From: Neomicrococcus lactis
GTDB lineage: Bacteria > Actinomycetota > Actinomycetes > Actinomycetales > Micrococcaceae
Length of the DNA: 64,000 nt
Direction of reading: 5' to 3'
Assembly (NCBI RefSeq): GCF_014200305.1
Contig: NZ_JACHBL010000001.1
Span: 868,001 to 932,000 of the forward strand
The translations under genes and the position numbers were made by a program. Below, in pieces: positions 46,068-55,086 of this stretch; the stretch's first letter is position 1; each line of letters opens with the position of its first letter. The notes under the pieces are model-generated. The model saw only the letters and a program-made list of their open reading frames with translations. It was not told where the DNA came from and did not search any database.

Positions 46068-47741
46068 TTAGTGCTTCAATTCCTTGGCGTCGTCGTGGCC
46101 AGCTTCAACTGCATGGTGACCATGAGCCTTAGCTTCCTGGAGTTCGCGTGGAGTAACTGGAGCAACGCGATCTTCGAAGAAGAAGCGAGACAGCTTGCCG
46201 CGTTGCTTCTCCCAGAAGGTGACCTTGCCATCAGCGTTTGGAAGGGCTGGGATGACCTCTGGGGACTCCCAAGCAACCAACTTGTAGCGCTTGTACTCAT
46301 CCAAGTCCTCGTGACGCTCGGAGTAGCCACCAACTGGCGACATCTCGATGATGCCAGCCTCGCGCCCGTGCAAGACGATCTCACGATCCTTGCGCTGCAG
46401 CGAGAGGCAAATGCGACGAGTGATGATGAAGCCGAGGATCGGGCCGAGGAAGAAGAGGACGCGCAACCAGTAGGTGACGTCATTCAAAGCAACGTGGAAG
46501 TGCGTTGCGATCAAGTCGGACGATGCAGCTGCCCACATTACGCAGTACCAGATGAAGCCAGCAACGCCGACGCCGGTACGGAATGGAGCATTACGTGGAC
46601 GTTCTGCGAAGTGGTGTTCGCGGTTGTCCTTGGTAACCCAGCGTTCGATCCATGGCCAAGCCATCATCGTGCCGATGAGGATTGCAGCCGGAATCATAGG
46701 AGCCAAAACGTTCAGGATGAGGTTGTTGTGTCCCCATGGAAGCGGAAGGATCCACTCGAAGGAGAAGTCACCCAGAACACCTGGCATCAAGCGAAGTGCG
46801 CCGTCAACCCAGCCGATATACCAGTCAGGTTGCGTACCTGCGGAAACAGGGGATGGGTCATATGGACCGTAATTCCAGATCGGGTTGATGGTGAAGAAGC
46901 CCGAGATAAGAGCAACAACACCGAACACGATGAAGAAGAAGCCGCCAGCCTTCGCACCGAAGACAGGACCAACAGGAGCGCCAACAACGTTCTGGGCGGT
47001 CTTGCCTGGGCCTGCGTACTGGGTGTGCTTGTGCAAGACCACGAACATCATGTGCAAGACGATCATCAAGATGATGAGAGCAGGAACAACCATGACGTGG
47101 AGAATGTACAAGCGGCCGATGATTGCCGTACCTGGGAACTCCCCACCGAAGAGGAAGAACGAGATATAGGTACCAACAACCGGGATGGCCTTGATAACAC
47201 CGTCGATAATGCGCAGACCGTTACCGGAAAGCAGATCATCGGGGAGGGAGTAGCCGGTGAAGCCAGCTGCCATGCCCAGAATCAACAAGACGCAACCGAT
47301 AACCCAGTTGAGTTCACGAGGACGACGGAACGCGCCCGTGAAGAACACGCGCAACATGTGCACAGACATTGCTGCAACGAAGAGCAGAGCGGCCCAGTGG
47401 TGGACCTGACGTGCGAACAAGCCGCCGCGGATCTCGAAGGAGATATCCAACGAAGATGCGTAAGCAACAGACATCTCTACACCCTTGAGTGGGTTGTAGG
47501 AGCCTTCGTAGATCGTCTCTGCCATCGAAGGGTTGAACCAGAACGTCAAGAACGTACCGGAGAGCAACAACACGACGAACGTGTAGAGAGCAACTTCACC
47601 GAACATAAACGTCCAGTGGTCAGGGAAGACCTTGCGGCCAAATTCCTTGACGAGTCCAGAAGCCGCGACACGCTGATCAACGAAGTTCGCGATCTTGCCT
47701 GTCTTGGTCTTCGGCTCGAAAACCTGGGTGCTAGTACTCAC
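46068..47741 (-). CDS. qcrB: Cytochrome bc1 complex cytochrome b subunit
   Basis: 557-residue heme b protein with eight core helices and an actinobacterial C-terminal extension. Heme-ligand histidines appear in ARQVHHWAALLFVAAMSVHML and in LYILHVMVVPALIILMIVLHM. The quinol-site motif is PWGHNN, the variant of PEWY found in this group. It is the core of the bcc-aa3 supercomplex. Its ATG overlaps the qcrA stop. Confidence 0.97.
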   Translation of the reverse strand: MSTSTQVFEPKTKTGKIANFVDQRVAASGLVKEFGRKVFPDHWTFMFGEVALYTFVVLLLSGTFLTFWFNPSMAETIYEGSYNPLKGVEMSVAYASSLDISFEIRGGLFARQVHHWAALLFVAAMSVHMLRVFFTGAFRRPRELNWVIGCVLLILGMAAGFTGYSLPDDLLSGNGLRIIDGVIKAIPVVGTYISFFLFGGEFPGTAIIGRLYILHVMVVPALIILMIVLHMMFVVLHKHTQYAGPGKTAQNVVGAPVGPVFGAKAGGFFFIVFGVVALISGFFTINPIWNYGPYDPSPVSAGTQPDWYIGWVDGALRLMPGVLGDFSFEWILPLPWGHNNLILNVLAPMIPAAILIGTMMAWPWIERWVTKDNREHHFAERPRNAPFRTGVGVAGFIWYCVMWAAASSDLIATHFHVALNDVTYWLRVLFFLGPILGFIITRRICLSLQRKDREIVLHGREAGIIEMSPVGGYSERHEDLDEYKRYKLVAWESPEVIPALPNADGKVTFWEKQRGKLSRFFFEDRVAPVTPRELQEAKAHGHHAVEAGHDDAKELKH

Positions 47742-48790
47742 CGCTCACCACGCTCCCAATAGCTCGGGCCAACAGGGGACTGGAAATCGCTCTGTGCAAC
47801 CAAGAAGCCATCTGGATCGACGGTGATTGGGAGCTGTGGAAGAGCGTGACCGGCAGGGCCAAAGATAACCTTGCACTCCTGGGTCAAGTCAAAGGTCGAC
47901 TGGTGGCAAGGGCACAACAAGTGGTGCGTCTGCTGCTCGTACAAAGCAACCGGGCAACCAACGTGCGTGCAGATCTTGGAGTACGCAACGATGCCGTTGA
48001 CGTGCCAGTTTTCACGACCTGGAGAGATCTGCATCTTGGAAGGATCGAGACGCATCAAGAGGACGACGGCCTTAGCCTTTTCGTTCAGCTTGCCCTCGTG
48101 CATTTCATTCAAGCCCTCTGGGATGACGTGGAATGCAGAACCGATCTGAACGTCAGACGCCTTGATCGGGAGACCGGAAGGGTCACGGACCAAACGAACG
48201 TCCTTGTCCCACATGGTGTAACGCAGACGATCAACCATCTCGTTGGCGCTGAGCTTGGAGGTATCCAAGTCGCGGAACATGAAGATTGCCGGAATCGGCG
48301 CAAGAGCCATAGCACCGATCAAGGTGTTACGGATCAATGGACGACGCTTGATGCCAGACTCGTCAAGAATGTCGTTGACCATCTGTGCTGCTTCAGCACG
48401 ATCTTCTTCTTTGGTGATCTCGTGACGCTCTTGTACCCACTCGTGGTCAGGCATCAAGGTCTTCGTCCAGTGGACGATACCTACACCAATGCCGAGCATT
48501 GCGAACGCGGTGCCCAGACCGAGCAACATGTTCTGCAAGCGAAGGTCAGCAATGGAGGTGGTGTGTCCAATTACGAAGTAGGACACAAAGAAGAGGAGTG
48601 TGCCAAGAATCGAAACGATGAACAACAGGGAAACCTGACGTTCTGCTCGTTTCTCGGCTACTGGATCGGTGTCCGCAAGCCGAGGCCGGTGCGGCGGAAG
48701 ACCCGGATCCCGGAACTGCTCCGGGTTATCCTGGCCAGCCGTAGCAACGGTGCCAGGCTCGTTCGGCCCCCCGTGACTATGGTTGCCCAT
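47738..48790 (-). CDS. qcrA: Rieske iron-sulfur protein of the bc complex
   Basis: 350 residues with three N-terminal helices (the actinobacterial form) and a C-terminal Rieske domain. The cluster is bound by CTHVGC and CPCHQS. I prefer ATG 48790, about 11 nt after AGAAGGA; ATG 48802 is nearly on top of that site. Lies between qcrC and qcrB. Confidence 0.95.
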   Translation of the reverse strand: MGNHSHGGPNEPGTVATAGQDNPEQFRDPGLPPHRPRLADTDPVAEKRAERQVSLLFIVSILGTLLFFVSYFVIGHTTSIADLRLQNMLLGLGTAFAMLGIGVGIVHWTKTLMPDHEWVQERHEITKEEDRAEAAQMVNDILDESGIKRRPLIRNTLIGAMALAPIPAIFMFRDLDTSKLSANEMVDRLRYTMWDKDVRLVRDPSGLPIKASDVQIGSAFHVIPEGLNEMHEGKLNEKAKAVVLLMRLDPSKMQISPGRENWHVNGIVAYSKICTHVGCPVALYEQQTHHLLCPCHQSTFDLTQECKVIFGPAGHALPQLPITVDPDGFLVAQSDFQSPVGPSYWERGER

Positions 48791-48865
48791 ATTCTGTCTC
48801 ATCCTTCTCTCAATAGGAATGTTTTCAAGTGATGTTGGTAGTGAGACTACCGAAAGTGCAAGGAA

Positions 48866-49651
48866 TTACGAGGAGCGCGAGGTGATCCAGATGGTGAAAC
48901 CAATGATCATCGCAAGACCAGCAGTCCAAATGAAGAGACCTTCAGACACTGGGCCGAGCGATCCGAGCTTTTCTCCGCCGGGGGAGCCCTGAGCTTCAAT
49001 TTCCTTCAAGAAGGTGATGACGTCACGCTTCTCTTCAGGGGTGATGTTGGAGTCATTGAAGACCGGCATGTTCTGCGGGCCGGTCGCCATTGCTTCGTAG
49101 ATGTGCTTTTCCGATACACCAGCAAGGGTTGGAGCGAACTTACCGCGGGTCAATGCACCGCCAGCAGCTGCTGCGTTGTGGCACATTGCGCAGTTCACGC
49201 GGAAGACGGTTCCACCGTTTGCCGAGTTACCGCCGTTGTCCAAGTACTTCTCCTCTGGGATGGCTGGGCCAGCACCGAGGGAAGCGACGTATGCAGACAT
49301 CTGGGAAATCTGCTTTTCATCAAACTGAACCGGCTTGGCCTGAGCCTGCGGTCCCTGCATCTGCATCGGCATACGGCCGGTGCCAACCTGGAAGTCAACA
49401 GCAGCAGCGCCAACGCCAATGAGCGAAGGTCCGGAATCAGAGCCTTCGGCGTTCAGGCCGTGGCAGGTAGCGCAGTTTGCTGCGAAGAGCTTTCCACCCT
49501 CCTCGACATCCTGAGCGGAGGCCGTGGTGGACGCTTTGGCGCCACTCAAGCTTGTTGCGGCGAAATACAAACCACCGGTGACCAACAGACCAATCATGAG
49601 AAGCGCAAATGCGGCGAGCGGGTGGCGACGCCGTTGCGAAATAGCCTTCAC
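48866..49651 (-). CDS. qcrC: Diheme cytochrome c subunit of the bc complex
   Basis: 261 residues. An N-terminal helix, two cytochrome c domains with heme sites CATCHG and CAMCHN, and a C-terminal helix (WTAGLAMIIGFTIWI) are present. The two domains replace soluble cytochrome c in actinobacteria and pass electrons straight to CtaC. Its hemes must be attached by a system II machinery, such as the one on the transposon or a chromosomal copy elsewhere. Start GTG 49651. Confidence 0.97.
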   Translation of the reverse strand: MKAISQRRRHPLAAFALLMIGLLVTGGLYFAATSLSGAKASTTASAQDVEEGGKLFAANCATCHGLNAEGSDSGPSLIGVGAAAVDFQVGTGRMPMQMQGPQAQAKPVQFDEKQISQMSAYVASLGAGPAIPEEKYLDNGGNSANGGTVFRVNCAMCHNAAAAGGALTRGKFAPTLAGVSEKHIYEAMATGPQNMPVFNDSNITPEEKRDVITFLKEIEAQGSPGGEKLGSLGPVSEGLFIWTAGLAMIIGFTIWITSRSS

Positions 49652-49699
49652 GAGCTTTTTCCTTACCTAGTGCGAGCGATAGCAGTCTTGAGTGGGCTT

Positions 49700-50338
49700 C
49701 TACTTCAAGAAGTAGATGATTGCGAAGAGCGCAATCCACACCACGTCGACGAAGTGCCAGTAGTAGGAGACAACGATGGCTCCGGTTTCCTCAAACTGGC
49801 CGAAGTTGCGTGCCAAGAACGCGCGGCCGATGATCAGCAAGAACGCGATCAAGCCGCCAGCAACGTGAATTCCGTGGAAGCCAGTGGTGAGGTAGAAGGC
49901 AGATCCATAAGCGTGGGAGCTCAGGGAGATGCCATGGCGTACGAGTTCGACGTATTCAAAAGCCTGAACAGATACGAAGATCGAACCCATAATGAAGGTG
50001 AGTACGAACCATTCGACCATTCCCCATTCCTTGAACTGGAACAGGCCGCCAGAACGGCGAGGCTTATGACGCTCAGCTGCCCACACGCCAAACTGGCATG
50101 TGACAGAGCTGAGAACAAGGATGATTGTGTTTAGAAGAGCGAACGGGACGTTCAGCTTCGCCGTTTCCGATGCCCACAATTCGGGCAGGGCTGCGCGCAA
50201 AGTGAAGTACATAGCGAACAGGGCGGCGAAGAACATCACCTCGCTTGAAAGCCAAACAATGGTGCCTACCGAAACGAGGTTCGGACGATTAGGCACCGGA
50301 TGGGCCGGGGCATTTAGGGCATGAGTTGCAGTGGTCAC
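49700..50338 (-). CDS. ctaE: Cytochrome c oxidase subunit III
   Basis: 212-residue membrane protein with seven-helix subunit III pattern ([49 protein letters not shown]). I start at GTG 50338; the frame runs back to 50374 without family resemblance. First gene of ctaE-qcrC-qcrA-qcrB. Confidence 0.96.
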   Translation of the reverse strand: MTTATHALNAPAHPVPNRPNLVSVGTIVWLSSEVMFFAALFAMYFTLRAALPELWASETAKLNVPFALLNTIILVLSSVTCQFGVWAAERHKPRRSGGLFQFKEWGMVEWFVLTFIMGSIFVSVQAFEYVELVRHGISLSSHAYGSAFYLTTGFHGIHVAGGLIAFLLIIGRAFLARNFGQFEETGAIVVSYYWHFVDVVWIALFAIIYFLK

Positions 50339-50344
50339 CCACCT

Positions 50345-50374
50345 ATTATGGCTGTGACACGCCCAAACTCCCAA
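50345..50374 (-). promoter_or_regulatory. Promoter of ctaE-qcrCAB
   Basis: On the minus strand TTGGGA, 18-nt spacer, CATAAT. The -10 ends 6 nt before the ctaE GTG, so transcript start and start codon would nearly coincide, as in leaderless messages. Confidence 0.5.
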
Positions 50375-50485
50375 CGCAATTTGCTTCGCGTCGTGTGTGT
50401 TTCTTCGCTTATATGGGGGTAATCCGCGAAATTCCGCGGGAGAAACAATTCCTCTGTTTCTACGAAACGTAGATAACCTATCGGT

Positions 50486-51556
50486 GTGTCAACGATTCAA
50501 GCCGCTCAGAAGTTTCCGAATTGGTCAACCATCATCACTCGATTGATCTCTCACGACGATCTTTCGACAGATGAAGCCAACTGGGCAATGGCCGAGATTA
50601 TGGCCGGAAATGCCTCAGATGCTCAGGTTGCTGGCTTCCTGGTTGCCCTGCGGTCTAAAGGCGAGACGGTAGACGAGCTCACCGGTTTGGTCGAAGCAAT
50701 GGTTGGCGCCGCCCGGCCTCTCGATATCGGGGGAGAGAAGCTGGACATTGTCGGCACCGGTGGCGATCGACAAAACACTGTGAACATTTCCACAATGGCT
50801 TCACTCGTGTGCGCAGGCGCAGGTGCGCGAAATGTTAAGCACGGAAATCGCGCTGCTTCATCTTCGTCGGGTTCAGCTGACGTCATGGAGGCACTTGGCA
50901 TTCGCCTCGACGCCCCGGTTGAACATCTTGAATCCATCTTGGATTCCTCGAATATTACTTTTTGCTTTGCTCAGGTATTCCACCCGTCAATGCGATTTGC
51001 GGCTCCTGCACGTAAGCAGCTTGGCGTTGCGACCGCATTCAACTTCATGGGTCCATTGACGAATCCTTCCCGCCCCACGGCCTCTGCCATTGGTTGCGCA
51101 GACGCCCGCATGGCTCCTCTAATGGCTGGCGTGTTGGCGAAGCGCGGTTCACGCGCACTGGTCTTCCGCGGTGCGGACGGGCTTGATGAACTCACCACCA
51201 CGGCCGAGAACACGGTGTGGGAAGTTCGCGATGGCGCCGTTCAGGAATCCACCTTTAACGCTCAGGACATTGGAATCGCTCGCGCAACGCTCGATGATCT
51301 GCGCGGCGGCGACGCTCAGCACAATGCCCAGGTAGTTATTGACGTGCTCAAGGGCGCCCACGGACCGGTGCGAGACGCCGTCGTACTCAATGCCGCCGCC
51401 GGACTGGTTGCTTTCGATGAAACCGCAACCGGAGGCCTGACTGAGCGACTTGCCGCCGCCGCTGACCGTGCCCGAGACGCGATTGACTCCGGTGCCGCGC
51501 TTCAGGCCCTTCAGCGCTGGGTTGAGGCCTCTTCAGCCGCAGCTCCCACCTCGTAG
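50486..51556 (+). CDS. trpD: Anthranilate phosphoribosyltransferase
   Basis: 356-residue enzyme of tryptophan synthesis joining anthranilate to phosphoribosyl pyrophosphate. The PRPP loop is [14 protein letters not shown] and the second loop is [21 protein letters not shown]. Starts with GTG 50486. It is not with other trp genes here; the position next to ctaE is usual in Micrococcaceae. Confidence 0.96.
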   Translation: MSTIQAAQKFPNWSTIITRLISHDDLSTDEANWAMAEIMAGNASDAQVAGFLVALRSKGETVDELTGLVEAMVGAARPLDIGGEKLDIVGTGGDRQNTVNISTMASLVCAGAGARNVKHGNRAASSSSGSADVMEALGIRLDAPVEHLESILDSSNITFCFAQVFHPSMRFAAPARKQLGVATAFNFMGPLTNPSRPTASAIGCADARMAPLMAGVLAKRGSRALVFRGADGLDELTTTAENTVWEVRDGAVQESTFNAQDIGIARATLDDLRGGDAQHNAQVVIDVLKGAHGPVRDAVVLNAAAGLVAFDETATGGLTERLAAAADRARDAIDSGAALQALQRWVEASSAAAPTS

Positions 51557-51572
51557 CTACAAACTCTAGGGC

Positions 51573-51601
51573 TTGTAAACCTTAATACAAGGTTTTAGAC
51601 T
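51573..51601 (+). promoter_or_regulatory. Promoter with internal operator before SatD-like gene
   Basis: TTGTAA (51573-51578), 17-nt spacer, TAGACT (51596-51601). The spacer holds the perfect inverted repeat AAACCTT-aatac-AAGGTTT (51577-51595). The ATG lies 6 nt after the -10, so the message is probably leaderless. The repeat is a likely repressor site, perhaps for the product itself. Confidence 0.6.
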
Positions 51602-51607
51602 TGTTGA

Positions 51608-52192
51608 ATGATTGTTCTGACGATCGACCAACGAGGCTCCCGTGCGAGCGAAGATAAAGTTCAAGCACTTCTTGAACAGCTTCGTGGAGTTCAGACGGTA
51701 CGGCCCTTCCAGCGAACTGCCGGCGACGAACTCCAGGCAGTCCTCAAATCTGCCCCTGACGCGATGGGCATTGCCCTGCATCTCGCGCAATCAGGGGACT
51801 GGAGCGTCGGCATTGGCGTTGGCCCGGTGAATGAGCCGCTCCCGAAAGAGACTCGCGCCGGTTCCGGCGATGCCTTCGTGTATGCCCGCAGCGCCGTCGA
51901 GGCCGCAAAGAAGAGTCCCGCCAACCTCTGCCTGCGTGCCTCAGAGCATGAGTCCGCAGGGGAGCGGCTTGATGCCTCGCTCCAGTTGGTTTCGCTTCTA
52001 GAACGACGACGCAGCTCGCCTTCCGCGGAAGCCGGTAGATTGCTCGCTAGTGGACTCACGCAACGCGAGATCGGCGATTCGCTAGGAATTTCACAACAAG
52101 CCGTTTCCTCGCGGCTCTCGAGCGGATTGTGGAATGAGGTCGAGCGCATGAAAGCATGGATCGCCGACGACCTTCAGGAGCTCAGCCAATGA
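51608..52192 (+). CDS. SatD-like protein with C-terminal helix-turn-helix
   Basis: 194 residues. The first ~110 follow the SatD pattern: DELQAVL, SVGIGVGPV, then GDAFVYARSAVEAA. The C-terminus is a sigma-like helix-turn-helix (LTQREIGDSLGISQQAVSSRL). SatD was named from a streptococcal locus and its role is unclear. Overlap with the next gene as ATGA suggests a functional pair. Confidence 0.75.
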   Translation: MIVLTIDQRGSRASEDKVQALLEQLRGVQTVRPFQRTAGDELQAVLKSAPDAMGIALHLAQSGDWSVGIGVGPVNEPLPKETRAGSGDAFVYARSAVEAAKKSPANLCLRASEHESAGERLDASLQLVSLLERRRSSPSAEAGRLLASGLTQREIGDSLGISQQAVSSRLSSGLWNEVERMKAWIADDLQELSQ

Positions 52193-52803
52193 CGTGGATA
52201 GCGCTAATCATCTTCGCCCTCATCATCCCGGCTTCCATACCGCTGGTTCTCAAGCGCTATCAAGAGTCTTCTCGCATCTTGGTCTTCGGAAGCGCCTCCC
52301 TCATTCTTGCGCTGGGCCTCGCTGCCGCGGCTCTTGGCGCGCTTGACCCAATAGCCTCAAATATCCCGCTGGCACTACTCGTCGTGCTGGGTGTCCTAGT
52401 GTCAGCCTTCGGCGGCGGACCCATGACGGTCGCCATTTTGCGCGCTTCGCATCGCGTTGACGTCGAGCAGAGCACTGAACCCACGGTTCCTGCGGTGTCT
52501 CAAACCGTTCCTGGCGCCGAAAGCATCTCCGTTCCAGAACTCGAGTCTCTGGCCGAAGACAATACGGAACACGACCCTGTGCTGCGCGGCGGACTCTGGA
52601 TCGGACTCCTGGAGCGAATTGCCGTCACCACCACCTTATTCATGGGGTGGCCCGAAGGAATTGCGCTAGTCCTCGGCGTCAAAGGCCTTGGACGGTACAA
52701 GGAACTCGGCAAAGAAGGTGCCGCAGAACGATTCATTCTGGGCACCTTCGCAAGTGTGTTGTGGGCGTGCGCTTGTTACGGCATCGTCCAGCTTTTGATT
52801 TAG
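52189..52803 (+). CDS. Membrane protein paired with SatD-like gene (DUF3307-like)
   Basis: 204 residues. Two to three helices are at the N-terminus (TWIALIIFALIIPASIPLVL; ILVFGSASLILALGLAA; IPLALLVVLGVLVSAFGGG). A Glu-rich linker and a second membrane part follow, ending FILGTFASVLWACACYGIV. CAGGAG lies 8 nt before ATG 52189. SatD-like genes often accompany membrane proteins of this kind; the family assignment is tentative. Confidence 0.72.
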   Translation: MTWIALIIFALIIPASIPLVLKRYQESSRILVFGSASLILALGLAAAALGALDPIASNIPLALLVVLGVLVSAFGGGPMTVAILRASHRVDVEQSTEPTVPAVSQTVPGAESISVPELESLAEDNTEHDPVLRGGLWIGLLERIAVTTTLFMGWPEGIALVLGVKGLGRYKELGKEGAAERFILGTFASVLWACACYGIVQLLI

Positions 52804-52840
52804 GAATAGTTCTTTTGGGATCTGAAGCTGAGGGCTCGTC

Positions 52841-53119
52841 TTACTCGAGGCCCAAGGAGAAGGCAGCTTCGAGATCGTGCTGGGAGTACGCGCGGAAAGC
52901 GATCTGAGTATTCGTTTCCAGCACACCCTCGGCCTTCGACAACTTGTTTGCAATGACCTCAGCGAGATCTTCATGCTTCCGAACGCGTGCAATGGCAATC
53001 AGGTCCCAGTCGCCAGCCACTGAATAGACCTCGCTGATGCCCTGGATCTCGGAAATTTCCTGCGCGCACTCTGGAATGCGATCTGCCTCAACCTGAATCA
53101 TGACAAAAGCGGTAATCAT
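52841..53119 (-). CDS. Stand-alone Lrp/AsnC effector (RAM) domain protein
   Basis: 92 residues with the RAM fold only and no DNA-binding domain: AFVMIQVEADRIPECAQEI, then VAGDWDLIAIARV, the GDxD-type ligand site. Such proteins bind amino acids and form oligomers; the partner is unknown. AAGG precedes the ATG. Confidence 0.88.
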   Translation of the reverse strand: MITAFVMIQVEADRIPECAQEISEIQGISEVYSVAGDWDLIAIARVRKHEDLAEVIANKLSKAEGVLETNTQIAFRAYSQHDLEAAFSLGLE

Positions 53120-53145
53120 GAGAGAGCCTTTCTACGTCGAAAAAT

Positions 53146-53535
53146 CTACTTCGAGCTTATTGCAGAACGGCGAGATTTCGCCCGAATAAGCGCTCGTATT
53201 GCGGCATGCCCCACGAGGAAGAGACCCAAAGTCACAAAAGTGACGATCTGGAACGCCGGAGCCGCCGTGGCACCAAACAAAACTCGAAGGATCAAGCCGA
53301 GCCCCGCCGTCGTAATCCATACAACGACAGCGTCCGGCCAAATTGAACCCACGCGCGACGGCCACGCAAAGTGTCCCACCACGCGGATGATGAGATAGGC
53401 CAAGAGGAACGGGGCGGCCGTCTGTGCAATGCCTAGGGGAGTGAGGCCGTGTTCGTGCGTCTGACGCCCAAGCATCGTGAACACCACGATCAGCACGACG
53501 TCGATGAGATATCGAGATCCTTGAGAAAGCTTCAT
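53146..53535 (-). CDS. DUF3054 membrane protein
   Basis: 129 residues with four helices, including IDVVLIVVFTMLGRQTHEHG and a WPDAVVVWITTAGLGLILR stretch typical of DUF3054. Function unknown. It lies just upstream of the Lrp-type gene on the same strand. Confidence 0.85.
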   Translation of the reverse strand: MKLSQGSRYLIDVVLIVVFTMLGRQTHEHGLTPLGIAQTAAPFLLAYLIIRVVGHFAWPSRVGSIWPDAVVVWITTAGLGLILRVLFGATAAPAFQIVTFVTLGLFLVGHAAIRALIRAKSRRSAISSK

Positions 53536-53760
53536 GACTCAACTCTAGAGAGCAAAACATCACCGAAGCTGACAGCCCCACTCAGTGCTAGCACTTAACA
53601 CGGTTATGTTACTCATTAGTTCGATCCGCCGAAGTAAAGAATTAGTGGTCAGGCTCTCGAAAATGTATTGACTGCGCGAAATTAAGGGCGCACCATGGGC
53701 ATGTTGATTCGTCTCTCACATTGCACTTTCGAGGTATCACTTCACCGAAAAGAGGCAGCG

Positions 53761-55086
53761 ATGCGTATCGCTTCCACCACGGTTGGCACCACCACTTCAC
53801 CCAGCCTTCCTCAACGGCCACTGCTGATAGTCACCTTCTTCGCTGGACTTTGGATTGCGCTCGGCGAAGTAGATCGACTCATCACTATGGTTCCGGCCGG
53901 AGTTTTCTCAGTCAGTTTCAATGCGGCCAGTTCGTTTCGCCTCTCACTCTCAACTCCCAGTGAAACGGCAAGCCCGTGGGCGAATTTTCCTGCGCTCGAA
54001 CCCATTGCTCACCCGTTCGTATGGGCTTATTTCTGGCTCGATCTGCTGTTCATCCTCACGTATGTCCTGGCATTAGTTCTTGCCGCGCGATTCGTTCGCG
54101 CCCTGACGCCTGGCAGCCCACGGTTCACTCTGCTCACCCGACCGCGGTGGCAATTTGCGATTGCCGCCGGAGCCATGGACCTCGTAGAGAACATCGCGCT
54201 GGTGCTGTTGGTATTTAGTGATCCCACCATACCGGCGCCACACGCATTCATCATCATCGCGTCACTGTCCACCACGCTGAAGTGGATCCTCATTCTGCTG
54301 GCACTGCTTCCGAGTCTTCTGGGTCTCCTCGGAACCCGCGAAGGCAAAAAGTGGATGTCGCCACGAGCCAAAGCGCTGCTGGCTCACCGTTACTCGTTGC
54401 TGGCCTTCCTTCCCATCGCGGGAATGGGGCTTATTCCGGCTTCTGGGGTTCTCGAGCAGCTACCCGACGTGCAGCGTTCTTGGTTCGACTTCACGCAGGG
54501 AACCGGCGACTACGTTGGACTGCAACACGCGGGCGCTGCCGTCATCACGCTGCTCATGGTCATATTGGGTGTTTTCATCATGGGTCGCATAGTCACTGAC
54601 CTCATAGTTCGCCGCTCGGTGTCCACAGAAGTCCGCCGAGAACCCACACCACTTTGGCAGTGGCTCTACGCGCCTTTGATTGTCGGTGGGCTGGCGCTCC
54701 TGGTACTTGCCTCCGGTCGCGGCGATGTTCGGTTCCTGTCGCTCGCTGCGTTTCTCCTCATGCCACTTGGGATAGCCGGTCTCTCTAGAGTTCTTCGTGG
54801 TCGCCTCGGTTTTCGTCCAGAAAATGGGCCGGATCCACGGCGATATACAGCCGATGAAGCACGCCTTGTCTGGATCGTGGGGGGGCATGCTGGCGTTGGC
54901 TACCGCCGTCGTCGCTTCCCTGACTCTCATTCGATCCCACGCAGTGTTTACGATGCTCGGCCACGGCTCCCTTTTCCAGGCGATGATTCCCGTTCTTGGA
55001 TTCGCTTTGGCCGTTGCCGCGTGGCCCTCAGGCCGGCCTGCACTCGAAAAGGTCTGCGAACTGGCCCACATCACGGCGCTGACTGA
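53761..55086 (+). CDS. N-terminal part of a membrane patatin-like protein (frameshifted)
   Basis: From ATG 53761 (GAGG upstream; ATG 53695 also possible) the frame encodes at least seven hydrophobic segments, such as LLIVTFFAGLWIALG, FWLDLLFILTYVLALVLAARF and LIVGGLALLVLASG. After a run of seven G (54879-54885) the frame becomes Arg/Pro-rich and loses all membrane character. The other frame continues with helices. Removing one G joins WIVGG to MLALATAVVASLTLI, giving one protein of about 1079 residues with the gene below. Confidence 0.75.
   Translation: MRIASTTVGTTTSPSLPQRPLLIVTFFAGLWIALGEVDRLITMVPAGVFSVSFNAASSFRLSLSTPSETASPWANFPALEPIAHPFVWAYFWLDLLFILTYVLALVLAARFVRALTPGSPRFTLLTRPRWQFAIAAGAMDLVENIALVLLVFSDPTIPAPHAFIIIASLSTTLKWILILLALLPSLLGLLGTREGKKWMSPRAKALLAHRYSLLAFLPIAGMGLIPASGVLEQLPDVQRSWFDFTQGTGDYVGLQHAGAAVITLLMVILGVFIMGRIVTDLIVRRSVSTEVRREPTPLWQWLYAPLIVGGLALLVLASGRGDVRFLSLAAFLLMPLGIAGLSRVLRGRLGFRPENGPDPRRYTADEARLVWIVGGHAGVGYRRRRFPDSHSIPRSVYDARPRLPFPGDDSRSWIRFGRCRVALRPACTRKGLRTGPHHGAD

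Noticed and set aside
46053-47762. A 569-codon open frame opposite qcrB
   Set aside because: qcrB has heme-ligand helices and correct operon position. The opposite frame shows no family or ribosome site.
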